A stretch of DNA of 38,462 bases. It comes from Polyangiaceae bacterium. Lineage in GTDB: Bacteria; Myxococcota_A; Polyangia; Polyangiales; Polyangiaceae. This document shows, one piece after another, positions 1 through 8,017 of the stretch; the stretch's first letter is position 1, and every line of letters starts with the position of its first letter. Below the pieces are notes generated by a model. The model searched no databases and was not told the DNA's origin. It saw nothing but the letters and a program-made list of their open reading frames with translations. The stretch is taken from contig JABSRN010000122.1 of the NCBI GenBank assembly GCA_013214025.1, forward strand, positions 1 to 38,462, given 5' to 3'. A program made the translations under genes and the position numbers.

Positions 1-1751
1 CGAGTTGACTGTTGGACTTTGCAGATCTCGGTGCGCATGGCTTCGGAGACCTTGATGCTGCGCAACAGATTCTGTTCCTTGCCTCGGGACAACACGATTC
101 CTTCGCGTTTAAGAACGCGTTGGTAAATGCTCATGCCGAGTGCCCGAGTGGCCACCAAAGTGCTGAGGATACAAGCCACCAGTAGCGGCAAGATGATGTT
201 GTAGTCGTTACATAGCTCAAACACCATGACGACGGCCGTCAGCGGCGCGTGCTGAACGGCGGTGAGCACAGCTCCCATGCCGACGATGGCATACGAGGCG
301 GGACTAGCGATTCGGTCGCCGAGGAGTTGCTGGGCGCCCGCACCGAAAAGGCTGCCTGCGCTGGCGCCGATCATGAGGCTCGGAAAAAACACCCCCCCGA
401 CACCGCCCGATGCCAGCGTGAGGGAAGTCGCGGCAATTTTGGCTATCAGGATGACGCCGACCACTGTCGCGGTGAGCCGGTTGTTGAGTAGGTTCTGAAG
501 CGTATCGTATCCAGAGCCGAGCACCTCGTATCGACCCAAAGCTACCGCCATCAGACAGATGGCGAGCAATCCGATGGCGGGCTGAAGAAAGTTGGGAACG
601 CCGGACGTCAGGCGCTGAAAGCGAGAGCTGATGCTCTCGACGCTGCGAACGAACAAAGTTCCGACGGCGCCACACAAGAGGCCGAGGGGGATGTAGAGCC
701 AGATCTCGTAGCTGGACTTCATGACGAAATCCACGCCGGCAAACACGGGGAAGTCCCCCTCAATCGAACGGTGCACGACCGTCCCGACGACGCTCGCGAT
801 CACCACCGGCGAGAAAGTGGCGAGGGCGAAGTCACCGACGACGATTTCCAGTGCGAAAAGTGCTCCTGCGATGGGCGCGTTGAAGCCAGCCGAAATGCCC
901 GCGGCAGCCCCTGCTGCTACCAACACCCGGAGCCGGTCTCGAGACAGTCCGAGCGCTTGTCCCAGACCGGACGCGCTGGCAGCGCCGAAGACCAAAACGG
1001 GACCTTCGAGTCCGACAGAGCCCATGCTGGCAACCGTAAGCCCAGCCGTACCGGCAAAAATCGGCCCCGACCGAGTTCGCATGGCGCCGCTCTTGAGCGC
1101 GACGGATTTCATGACGATGGGCACTCCCTCGCCGCGCGCATCCGTTAGATAGTGGGCCAGTACGCCCACTGCGACACCGCCCACCAAGGCGACTCCGCAA
1201 AGGCCCCACCAGGGAGTGTGTTGGAAGACCGATAACAGTCCCGAGTGCCCGGGCGTCACGGCATCGGCCGCTGCCACGAGAACTTGAAGAACGCCGTGGG
1301 CGAGGGCAGCGGCGCCCACGGCGATGCCGAGTTGGTGGCTACGGCTCCGGTGCCCTTCCGGCACTCCGTTCCGGTGGTCTCGGTAGTACCCCCAAGCGAA
1401 CATGAGCAGTGCCGTCGAGAGCCCGACGACCATGAAGTGGGTGTCGACTTTCGGCCACTCGGCGTCGAAGCGCTGGCTCATGGGAGAGCCGCGGTCCGTG
1501 GCGAGCTCCCAAAGGGAGCCTGGGCTGAACATCAACACACCGAAGAGGCGGACGAGCACGCGTAGCAGTTCGGCAGCCAGTCCAGCCAGCAACCCCGTCA
1601 GCGCTGCCAGGCTGACCAGGGTGATGTGGTCCTGGCTGGGCAACAGGGGAATATCTTCGGCTGCACGGCGTGTCAGCTCCAAGGGCGCGCGGGTCCAGGC
1701 GGTCACGTTGCTCGGCAGGAGTGAGCCGCCATTGCCTTTTCCTTGCGTCAT
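1..1751 (-). CDS. ClC-family chloride channel/transporter, C-terminus cut by window edge
   Basis: Reading the minus strand from ATG at 1751 gives an open frame with no stop before the left edge (about 583 residues seen). It is a polytopic membrane protein of the ClC family, which moves chloride through the inner membrane, often in exchange for protons. Family landmarks are a GEGVP motif (about residues 207-211, the GxGIP selectivity loop), a GLEGP motif (247-251) carrying the gating glutamate E249, and a GGVGGVFFPS stretch further on. After the last membrane helices the frame enters a CBS-type regulatory domain (starting with VSEAMRTE) that is truncated by the edge. The start has AGGCGG six bases upstream; an in-frame ATG at 1778 is an alternative. 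Whether it is a channel or an antiporter cannot be decided from sequence alone. Confidence 0.9.
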   Translation of the reverse strand, partial: MTQGKGNGGSLLPSNVTAWTRAPLELTRRAAEDIPLLPSQDHITLVSLAALTGLLAGLAAELLRVLVRLFGVLMFSPGSLWELATDRGSPMSQRFDAEWPKVDTHFMVVGLSTALLMFAWGYYRDHRNGVPEGHRSRSHQLGIAVGAAALAHGVLQVLVAAADAVTPGHSGLLSVFQHTPWWGLCGVALVGGVAVGVLAHYLTDARGEGVPIVMKSVALKSGAMRTRSGPIFAGTAGLTVASMGSVGLEGPVLVFGAASASGLGQALGLSRDRLRVLVAAGAAAGISAGFNAPIAGALFALEIVVGDFALATFSPVVIASVVGTVVHRSIEGDFPVFAGVDFVMKSSYEIWLYIPLGLLCGAVGTLFVRSVESISSRFQRLTSGVPNFLQPAIGLLAICLMAVALGRYEVLGSGYDTLQNLLNNRLTATVVGVILIAKIAATSLTLASGGVGGVFFPSLMIGASAGSLFGAGAQQLLGDRIASPASYAIVGMGAVLTAVQHAPLTAVVMVFELCNDYNIILPLLVACILSTLVATRALGMSIYQRVLKREGIVLSRGKEQNLLRSIKVSEAMRTEICKVQQST

Positions 1752-1873
1752 GGGGGGCCGCCTGCGGAGTGCTGGCATCTCGTTGCTGGGGGCTGGGCAT
1801 CACCGAGAGTCATTACGGAAGGCGCTCCTCATGCCGGAAGCCCAACCAATGCGCAAGCACTACGGCCCGATCA

Positions 1874-1898
1874 GGGGCTGGGGGCTCAGCCCAGCCCC
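1874..1898 (-). terminator. Hairpin, candidate terminator of the lipoprotein gene
   Basis: A perfect 9-bp inverted repeat (GGGGCTGGG / CCCAGCCCC, 7-base loop) lies 26 bases past the stop of the minus-strand lipoprotein gene and before the ClC gene. No T-run follows on the minus strand, so an intrinsic terminator is plausible but not canonical. Confidence 0.45.
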
Positions 1899-1924
1899 CA
1901 GGGGCCAACTCCCAACTGCGAGGC

Positions 1925-2695
1925 TCACTCGTCGCCGGAGAGCACGCCGCACTGGGCGTCGTTGGCTGCGCGCCCCGCGCAGTCCACGAATTTATCGTAA
2001 CCAACCCCACACTCGTTCAACACGCAATTTTGGCAGTTGTCGCCCGAGGCGTTGATGATGCATTCACGCGCGCAAAAATCGGCCGAGCATGTGATCAGTA
2101 AGGCATAACAGTCTGTGCAGGCTTTGGTGGGTCGCGGAGCATCGCCGCCTGCCATATCGGCTTGGCGGTTTAGCTCATCAATCATGCACTGGGAGACGCA
2201 AGGCTCGTCGACGATTGCGGAAAATCCGGAGATGCTCACGCATTCGTTACGCACTTTGCCGCACTCGTTAGCGGCTTCGCCAAGACCGCAGTCGATCGCT
2301 AGATCCCCATCGTTGATACAGGCGCCTACATCGTAGAGGTCGGGTCGCGAGGGATCTGACTGGGGTGGCGGAGTCCAGGCAACCGGGCCAGTGCCGCCCG
2401 TGCTGCTGACGCTGCCGCCTGTGCTATTGCTGACGCTGCCGCCCGTGCTCGAGCCTGTGCCGGCGGTTCCCGTTACGGTGCCTGTGCCGGCGGTTCCCGT
2501 TACGGTGCCTCCCGTGCTGGTTCCGGCGCCCGCGGTGCCAGTTGCGGCCCCACCGGTGCCTGATGAGCCTCCTAGCCCACCTTCACCGCTGCCAGCGGTA
2601 TTGAACAGGGCGTCCGGGGCGGCGTTTCCGCAGGCTAAGGCAACGCCTCCGGAAAGAAATAAGTAGGCAGGCGGAAGCCAAAAGCGTTGATTCAT
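1925..2695 (-). CDS. Gly/Thr-rich cysteine-containing lipoprotein of unknown function
   Basis: Start chosen at ATG 2695 because it begins a lipoprotein signal peptide: MNQRF, a hydrophobic stretch, then the lipobox ALAC. An in-frame start at 2710 adds only five residues. After the lipid-anchored Cys comes a linker of about 80 residues built from GTAGTGTVT- and STGGSVS-like units, typical of myxobacterial surface lipoproteins. The C-terminal half, about 130 residues, is rich in cysteines (CTDCYALLITC, CARECI, CQNCVLNEC, C near the end), suggesting a small disulfide-stabilised extracellular domain. I recognise no enzymatic motif. The linker DNA contains an exact 27-bp tandem repeat. It is followed by a hairpin and then by the ClC gene on the same strand. 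Confidence 0.8.
   Translation of the reverse strand: MNQRFWLPPAYLFLSGGVALACGNAAPDALFNTAGSGEGGLGGSSGTGGAATGTAGAGTSTGGTVTGTAGTGTVTGTAGTGSSTGGSVSNSTGGSVSSTGGTGPVAWTPPPQSDPSRPDLYDVGACINDGDLAIDCGLGEAANECGKVRNECVSISGFSAIVDEPCVSQCMIDELNRQADMAGGDAPRPTKACTDCYALLITCSADFCARECIINASGDNCQNCVLNECGVGYDKFVDCAGRAANDAQCGVLSGDE
2456..2509 (-). repeat. Exact 27-bp tandem repeat inside the lipoprotein linker
   Basis: Two identical adjacent 27-base units (2456-2482 and 2483-2509) encode the repeated GTVTGTAGT-type linker segment. The length is a multiple of three, so copy-number change would lengthen or shorten the linker by nine residues without a frameshift. Confidence 0.9.
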
Positions 2696-2823
2696 GGCGC
2701 TAGTGTACACGCGAATTCCGTGTAGTCATTACGCACGTTGGCCGGCGGCAGTGCCGCAGTGCGGCGAGGAGCTCCGAAACCGCTGCAGTTTTGCGCTACA
2801 TAACTGAACAATATGTCAGATTG

Positions 2824-3585
2824 TCAGATATCGTCGGGGGCCAAGAACGCTTGGGAACCGCCGTCAGCGTAGAGCATGACGCCGTGAACGTAACTGGCGT
2901 CCGGTCCCAGCAAAAAACACACAGTTCCGGCGATGGCATCCGCTGAGCCGACCCGATTGAGGGGCACGGGCAGGGAACGAATTCCGGCTGCGTGTTTCTC
3001 TTCCGACATCAGCCGATCAAGCATTGGTGTCTGCATTGTTCCTGGGCCGACCGCATTGAGCCGAATTCCTAGCTGCCCCCATTCGGTTGCCCGTCTCCGG
3101 ACGGCCTGGGCGAGCGCTCTTTTGGCAGTGATGTAGGCCGGATTGCCGTCCTGCTCCTTCATAATTTCACGCGCTTTAGCTTCGTCATCGTCGAGGCAGG
3201 CCGCCAAACATTCGGAGACCACCATGGGTTTCACCGCGGCTGCCAAGGATGAGATCGCTACGGCGGCGGGGTTGTGCCCGCGACTCAAGGCGTCTTTGAG
3301 TCCGTCGAGAATCGCCACAGCGCCGAAGTAGTTGACGCTCATGATGGCTTGGCTTTCATCGTAAGGCCCGAGTCCAGCGCAGGACACCACGCCATCGAGC
3401 ACACCATCCGCGAGGGACAGTGCGTGTTCCACGGCTTCGTCTCGACCGGTGGCTTGGCTTAGGTCCGCCGCGATTTCGGCATCGTGTCGATCGATACCGA
3501 TGACCCGAGCCCCCTGTTGCAGCAATCGACCAGCGATGGCTGCGCCCAGACCCGATGCACTTCCCGTAACGACAACGTTCTTCAT
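2824..3585 (-). CDS. NAD(P)-dependent short-chain dehydrogenase/reductase
   Basis: A classical SDR of 253 residues when started at ATG 3585 (MKNVVVTG), which puts the nucleotide-binding motif TGSASGLG at residues 7-14 as in most SDRs. A longer open frame to 3753 adds 56 residues of non-SDR sequence and is less likely. Catalytic residues are visible: Ser112/113, Tyr151 and Lys155 (YITAK). The arrangement, including a short loop region and a C-terminal MLYADGGSQAF segment, resembles 3-alpha-hydroxysteroid dehydrogenase/carbonyl reductase-type SDRs, but the substrate cannot be inferred securely. It is transcribed away from the substrate-binding-protein gene that starts at 3904. Confidence 0.88.
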   Translation of the reverse strand: MKNVVVTGSASGLGAAIAGRLLQQGARVIGIDRHDAEIAADLSQATGRDEAVEHALSLADGVLDGVVSCAGLGPYDESQAIMSVNYFGAVAILDGLKDALSRGHNPAAVAISSLAAAVKPMVVSECLAACLDDDEAKAREIMKEQDGNPAYITAKRALAQAVRRRATEWGQLGIRLNAVGPGTMQTPMLDRLMSEEKHAAGIRSLPVPLNRVGSADAIAGTVCFLLGPDASYVHGVMLYADGGSQAFLAPDDI

Positions 3586-3903
3586 GACCGGGATTCTATT
3601 GCGAAGCTGAGCGAATGAAAGGGGGCATTGCTCGCCCGGACACGGTTGTGATGCGCTCTGCCGAATGGATCGCTTGCAGGGGTTGGTGGACGCCACGAAC
3701 AACGCAACAATGACACCGGTGAGTGTCTTTGGGAGCCCAGTTATATTGGGCATCTGACGGCATCACCACGGCTTCTTCCGGCCGCGCATGTCGGCAGCGG
3801 AGGGTAGTCCCCGGTCCCGTGCGCGGCTAAGTCGGCCTGGCGCGGGAGCAGAACGCTTACTTTGCGCCGCCTCGCGGGATACAACGGCGGCGTGTCACCG
3901 GTT
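3586..3903. other. Divergent intergenic region
   Basis: About 320 bases between two divergent genes. It should hold both promoters. I see no convincing riboswitch: the conserved boxes of the cobalamin riboswitch, which would have suited the following gene, were not found. A long frame open through this stretch on the minus strand is probably non-coding. Confidence 0.5.
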
Positions 3904-4713
3904 ATGCCTCGAGGTCCTCGACGAATTATTTGTCTGACGGAAGAACCCACGGAAATCTTGTACGCCTTGGGGGAGCAGGAACGAATCGTTGGCATCAGTG
4001 CCTATACCGAACGTCCCGCAGAAGCCCGTCGTGACAAACCGGTGGTGTCGGCTTTCATCGGTGGTAGCGTTTCGAAGATCTGCGCGCTGAAGCCGGATCT
4101 GGTCATCGGCTTCTCGGACATACAAGCCGATCTCGCTTCCAAGTTGATCGCCGCGGGATTGCAGGTGCTGATATTCAATCAGCGCTCCCTCGACGAGATA
4201 TTGGAAGTCATTCTTACGATGGGCCGTCTGGTGGGCGAACCGGTTGTGGCCGAGAAACTAGTGGGGCAGTATCTACGGAGCATCGAGATCGTACGCCAGC
4301 GTTACGCGGGGCGCTCCTATCGGCCGCGCGTGTATTTCGAAGAGTGGAATGATCCGATCATCAGCGGTATCGCTTGGGTGAGCGAGTTGATCGATATCGC
4401 CGGAGGACGCGACGTCTTCGCCAAGGAAGCGATGCTGCCCATGGCCAAAGACCGGGTGCTGAGCTTGCAGCAAGTGGTGGACGCGGATCCCGAAGTGTAT
4501 ATCGGCTGTTGGTGCGGAAAAGCCTTTGATTCAGAGGCGGCCCTTTCGCGTCCCGGCATGCGGGATGTCGCGGCAGTGCGGGACGGTCGAGTCTACGAGA
4601 TGGACCCGTGCATCATCTTGCAACCCGGGCCGGCGTGCCTGACCGATGGTCTGACCGAGCTGGAACGACTCATCTGGCTCGAGCCGGCAGCGGAGTCGGG
4701 ATCGCAGTGCTAG
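3904..4713 (+). CDS. Cobalamin/Fe3+-siderophore-type substrate-binding domain protein, apparently cytosolic
   Basis: About 269 residues with the fold of BtuF/FhuD-like ABC substrate-binding proteins: an N-terminal ICLTEEPTEILYALGE segment, then GISAYTERP, LKPDLVIGF, and the characteristic FEEWNDPIISG and ELIDIAGGRDVF stretches, which I recall from a group annotated as cobalamin-binding proteins. Unlike true BtuF it has no signal peptide or lipobox, so a periplasmic role is not supported. ATG 3904 is preferred; GTG 3892 and TTG 3862 are in frame upstream, and none has a strong Shine-Dalgarno. No ABC permease or ATPase gene is adjacent. It ends 18 bases before the convergent next gene. Binding of a corrinoid is inference from family resemblance. 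Confidence 0.82.
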   Translation: MPRGPRRIICLTEEPTEILYALGEQERIVGISAYTERPAEARRDKPVVSAFIGGSVSKICALKPDLVIGFSDIQADLASKLIAAGLQVLIFNQRSLDEILEVILTMGRLVGEPVVAEKLVGQYLRSIEIVRQRYAGRSYRPRVYFEEWNDPIISGIAWVSELIDIAGGRDVFAKEAMLPMAKDRVLSLQQVVDADPEVYIGCWCGKAFDSEAALSRPGMRDVAAVRDGRVYEMDPCIILQPGPACLTDGLTELERLIWLEPAAESGSQC

Positions 4714-4731
4714 TTGGGACCCTAGTCAGGC

Positions 4732-5622
4732 CTAGGCGCCGAGCTGCGGCTTCCAGTTAGCAGAGGTCCAGACCACCCAGCGATCCACCAATTCACGGGT
4801 GGCGATCAAGCTGACCAAGTCGCTGGCGGCACCGTGAAGGTCGGCTGGGTCGTCATGTAAGGGCGCCAGTCGTTCTGGCTCCTCGCAATACCAAGCCGCA
4901 AAGGCGCGCATGCGTGCGAGGCACGCCTGGTTGCCTAGGGGGAGACGCCACTCGCGAGCAATGTCGGTGGGCAAGTCTTCGATGTTGCTTATCCACCAAC
5001 AGCGAAGCTCATCCGAGCTGGCCAACAGATAACTGAAATTGGCGTCTGCGGGCGCGACACACTGGTCGAGAATCAGCAAGTCGTGCTCGCCACTGCATTC
5101 CCAGAGCCCCGCGAAGTGATTGCGCAGAGCGTCTTGCCACTCGGCCTGCCAGACCTTGCGCTCGGGCGCGTGGGGCGCGAGCCAAATAGTGCATAGTTGT
5201 TGCAGCAGCAGGCCCAGCTGCATGCTGAAGCATCGGGCCTCGGGGGTGGCGCGCTGCAGATCGCGTACGTGCACATCGTCGGTGCGACGCTGAGCGAGCA
5301 GCTGTCGCAGACGCGCGGAGTCTCGAACGTTGATCAGTTCTACGATGTTTCGAAAGTGCTCGGTGGGACCTCGCCCCTGGGTTTGCCGGGCGATCTTTTC
5401 GATGGGTTCCTGCAAATCCAAGGCGGCGTATCGGACACGTTGCTGTTGCAGGTTCCGTCTGGCCGGCGCGTCTAGATCTTGAATCGGCGCTGGATCCCAG
5501 CTCCTCGACAAATAGCCCATAAGTGATGAGAGAGCGCTCGGCCCTAGTTCGTCGAGCTGTCGTAACCCCTGATGTGCCTGATCGGAGGCAATGCCGCATG
5601 CGGCGCTTCCAACGTTGTCCAT
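4732..5622 (-). CDS. Trp-rich protein of unknown function
   Basis: I do not recognise this 296-residue protein. It is probably real: the ATG at 5622 is preceded by a strong GAGGGGG Shine-Dalgarno with normal spacing, and the frame ends just short of the convergent upstream gene. The protein has no signal peptide or membrane segment. It is unusually rich in tryptophan (for example RCWWIS, KVWQAEWQ, RWVVWTSANW) and in charged residues, with a mainly helical look. It contains several scattered cysteines but no CxxC pair. The N-terminal third (APARRNLQQQRVRYAALDL) could be a helical linker. Confidence 0.65.
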   Translation of the reverse strand: MDNVGSAACGIASDQAHQGLRQLDELGPSALSSLMGYLSRSWDPAPIQDLDAPARRNLQQQRVRYAALDLQEPIEKIARQTQGRGPTEHFRNIVELINVRDSARLRQLLAQRRTDDVHVRDLQRATPEARCFSMQLGLLLQQLCTIWLAPHAPERKVWQAEWQDALRNHFAGLWECSGEHDLLILDQCVAPADANFSYLLASSDELRCWWISNIEDLPTDIAREWRLPLGNQACLARMRAFAAWYCEEPERLAPLHDDPADLHGAASDLVSLIATRELVDRWVVWTSANWKPQLGA

Positions 5623-6514
5623 CGTTTCCCCCTCGATGAAGGTGACACTTCAGCCACCAGTGATGAGCGTGCCACAGAAGCTGAAGTCTTGCACTGCCCG
5701 AGTCGGAAAGTTGCGACGGCCCTGTGCCGAGGCTTTCCTACGACAGTGTGTTTCCCCGTTTCCCAACCGTTCGGTTTGTCGAAATTCGTTAACGTCTTCG
5801 AGATGGAGTGCAGCGGCTCGGGTGTCACGGGACGAAGGACGGGTCAGCTGAGCGGAGCGACATGTGGGTTGCGGCGTTCTTGCCCATCGAACGCTCAGCG
5901 ATTCGCCTGGGTTCAGACACGAAGATTGAGCGCTCGCGTCGGGGGCGTTCAACCTCATTCAAGATCGGTTGATGACCGATTCTTGATGGGCTAGGCATCG
6001 CTTGCTTGGGCATAAACCTTGGAGGGATGGGCACTATTCGAGGGGCGGGCGCCCGGCCGGAACAGCTGGGTATTTGCCGCACCACTGCTCCGGTTGTCCT
6101 GGGTCTAATTGGTAGCAGTCGGGCGAAATCTTGCCGATCCGACAGTCTCGGCTCACTGGCTCGCGTATTCACCGCGGGTTAGCTGTATCCTAAGCTGTGG
6201 ATGTGTCTTTCGAGGCGTCGGGAGTGACCGCTCAGTCCGGACCGCTGGCTTGTCCACAGGGGGCAATTTGAGCAGCTTGACGAGGCGCGAAATATCACGA
6301 CGCCCTCTGCCGCATAGACTGAACGGCCACTCGCCGTTTGAGAGCTGTCGCGCCTCGCCGCGCATCGGGCCGACAGTGTTCTCCCCTTTTGTCGAATGAT
6401 TCAGGAATAGACGCGCTGGCGTCTCTCGTTCACGCTGTTGTGAATGGCTCGCCAACTCCACGAAGCTTCACCACTGTACGGCGCTTGGCGACGGTGTGGA
6501 GCCTACGCAGGGTG
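5623..6514. other. Gene-poor stretch of about 890 bases
   Basis: Several overlapping open frames exist on both strands, but none has a recognisable domain, a consistent ribosome binding site or protein-like composition. The only structure I can point to is an imperfect palindrome at 5959-5986. The region must contain the promoter of the minus-strand Trp-rich gene on the left and of the SanA-like gene on the right. Confidence 0.5.
5959..5986. promoter_or_regulatory. Imperfect palindrome, possible operator
   Basis: Arms TCAAGATCGGT and ACCGATTCTTGA pair over 11 positions with a single extra base, around a 5-base loop TGATG. It sits in a long non-coding stretch and could be an operator or a transcript hairpin; nothing shows which. 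Confidence 0.35.
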
Positions 6515-7114
6515 ATGAGCCGTGCCCTGTTTGTGGGTGCTATGGGACTGCTAGCGAGTCACCGCCGTGTGGCACAGGAGCATGTTCGAAGCTTCAACCA
6601 CAGCTCTGATATCAGCGCGGGGCGAGTCGCGTTGGTTCTGGGCTGCACCGCCCGGCTCAAGGACGGGCGCCCGAACCTCTACTTTCGATACCGCATGGAG
6701 GCGGCCGCTCGTCTGTACTTCGAGGGCAGGGTGCGGCTTTTCTTGCTGAGTGGCGACGATGACGGGCGGGGCTACGACGAGCCGACGGACATGTTCAACG
6801 CCTTGATACAGGCGGGCGTTCCTGAGCAAAGTCTGATGAAAGATCCCGCTGGCTTCCGAACGCTGGACTCATTGATTCGAGCGCGCCGAGTATTCGGCGT
6901 AGGATCAGTGGTCATCGTGTCCCAGCGATTTCACAATGAGCGAGCCCTCTATATCGCCCAGCATTTTGGCTACGATGCCATCGCCTACAACGCTCTTACA
7001 CCCGACGTCAGTCGATGGAAGAACGATGCTCGTGAGGTCTTGGCGCGAGCGCGGGTCATGCTCGATCTCCATGTTCTGGACACGCAGCCTCGCTCGCTCG
7101 AACCTGCGTCCTAG
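6515..7114 (+). CDS. sanA: SanA/YdcF-like (DUF218) membrane protein
   Basis: A 199-residue protein from ATG 6515, matching the SanA family of envelope-associated proteins linked to barrier integrity and vancomycin exclusion in enterobacteria. A short N-terminal hydrophobic segment (ALFVGAMGLLA) would anchor it. Family hallmarks follow: LVLGCTARLKDG, LYFRYRMEAAARLY, LLSGDDDGRGYDEP, DPAGFRTLDSLIRAR, VVSQRFHNERALYIA and a C-terminal LDLHVLDTQPRSLEP. The frame is open upstream to 6338, but that extension is unlike SanA; in-frame GTG codons at 6494 and 6512 are alternative starts. A weak AGGGTG precedes the ATG. It lies 45 bases upstream of the next gene on the same strand and may be cotranscribed with it. 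Confidence 0.87.
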   Translation: MSRALFVGAMGLLASHRRVAQEHVRSFNHSSDISAGRVALVLGCTARLKDGRPNLYFRYRMEAAARLYFEGRVRLFLLSGDDDGRGYDEPTDMFNALIQAGVPEQSLMKDPAGFRTLDSLIRARRVFGVGSVVIVSQRFHNERALYIAQHFGYDAIAYNALTPDVSRWKNDAREVLARARVMLDLHVLDTQPRSLEPAS

Positions 7115-7159
7115 GGTAGATAGTGCGACGCGGGGGCATGGCTTTGCTAGGCTGTGGGC

Positions 7160-8014
7160 ATGCTGGATGCCGACAATTTTGAGAGTGCGTTTCGTTCGGC
7201 GGATAAACGCCGATTTCAGCTGAACAGGCCCGAGATTTCTTCTGTAATGATTCTGAGCGATCTGGAGGGGAGTGAGCTGGAGGAATTCGGCATTGGCCTC
7301 AAGCGATTTCTTGGCGTGCTGGGCAAAGGCGTTCGTTGGGGCTCCGTAGGGGGCGACCAGCACCAAGATATTTCGGAAGCCGTCCAGCTCGTAGAGCGCA
7401 GCCAACCGGATCTCATCTGTACCTATCGCAACATGAAGAGCGACGCCTGGAAGTGGCCGTTCAGCTTGGGCGGATACGTGAACGTGCTCACTCGCGCCAC
7501 AGAGCTACCGATTCTCGTTGTGCCGCATCCCTTGGAGGTCTCGCCGAAGCTCTGGCAAGACTCCGACACGGACAGTGTGCTGGTCGCGACAGACCATCTG
7601 GCTGGAGACGACGCGATGGTGAACTGGGGGGCGCGCTTAACTCGGGAACAGGGAGTCTTGCATCTCGCCCACATCGAAGATGATGGCGTATTCGAACGCT
7701 ATCTGGACGCCATCTCCAAGATCGAAGGCATCAACACGGAGTTTGCCCGTAACGCGATCATGGAGCAGCTGCACAAAGAACCCCGCGAATATACAGCGAC
7801 TTGCCAGGAGGCCTTAGCCGCCGCTGGACATGGCTTCGGAGTCGAGCCCCAAATTCGCAACGGCAGAAGCCTGCAGGATTATCAAAACCTCATCGCAGAG
7901 CACGAAATCGATCTGTTGATTCTCCGCGCGACCGAAGGGGGCCAACTCGCTATGCATGGCGCTTCCTATTTGTTGGCGGTAGAGCTGCGCCAAACTCCGC
8001 TGTTGATGATCTGA
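7160..8014 (+). CDS. Universal-stress-protein-like protein, double domain
   Basis: About 284 residues from ATG 7160 (GTG 7154 also possible). The sequence has the alternating hydrophobic-strand pattern of a universal stress protein: an N-terminal half ending in an LPILVVPHP strand, and a second half starting with SVLVATDHLAGDDAMVNWG and ending LLILRATEGG ... TPLLMI. The classical ATP-binding GxxGxxxxxxGS motif at the C-terminus is not evident, so nucleotide binding is doubtful. The stop at 8014 is three bases before the start of an ion transporter gene, so the pair is almost certainly cotranslated. A regulatory or sensing role for the transporter is inference. Confidence 0.75.
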   Translation: MLDADNFESAFRSADKRRFQLNRPEISSVMILSDLEGSELEEFGIGLKRFLGVLGKGVRWGSVGGDQHQDISEAVQLVERSQPDLICTYRNMKSDAWKWPFSLGGYVNVLTRATELPILVVPHPLEVSPKLWQDSDTDSVLVATDHLAGDDAMVNWGARLTREQGVLHLAHIEDDGVFERYLDAISKIEGINTEFARNAIMEQLHKEPREYTATCQEALAAAGHGFGVEPQIRNGRSLQDYQNLIAEHEIDLLILRATEGGQLAMHGASYLLAVELRQTPLLMI

Positions 8015-8017
8015 GTC

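Noticed and set aside
304-1803. Several 120-150-residue frames on both strands at the left end
   Set aside because: They are out-of-frame shadows of the chloride channel gene, whose own frame is not closed because it leaves the window.
3586-3903. Cobalamin riboswitch upstream of the corrinoid-type binding protein
   Set aside because: The conserved boxes were not found, and the stretch could not be folded by eye into the expected form.
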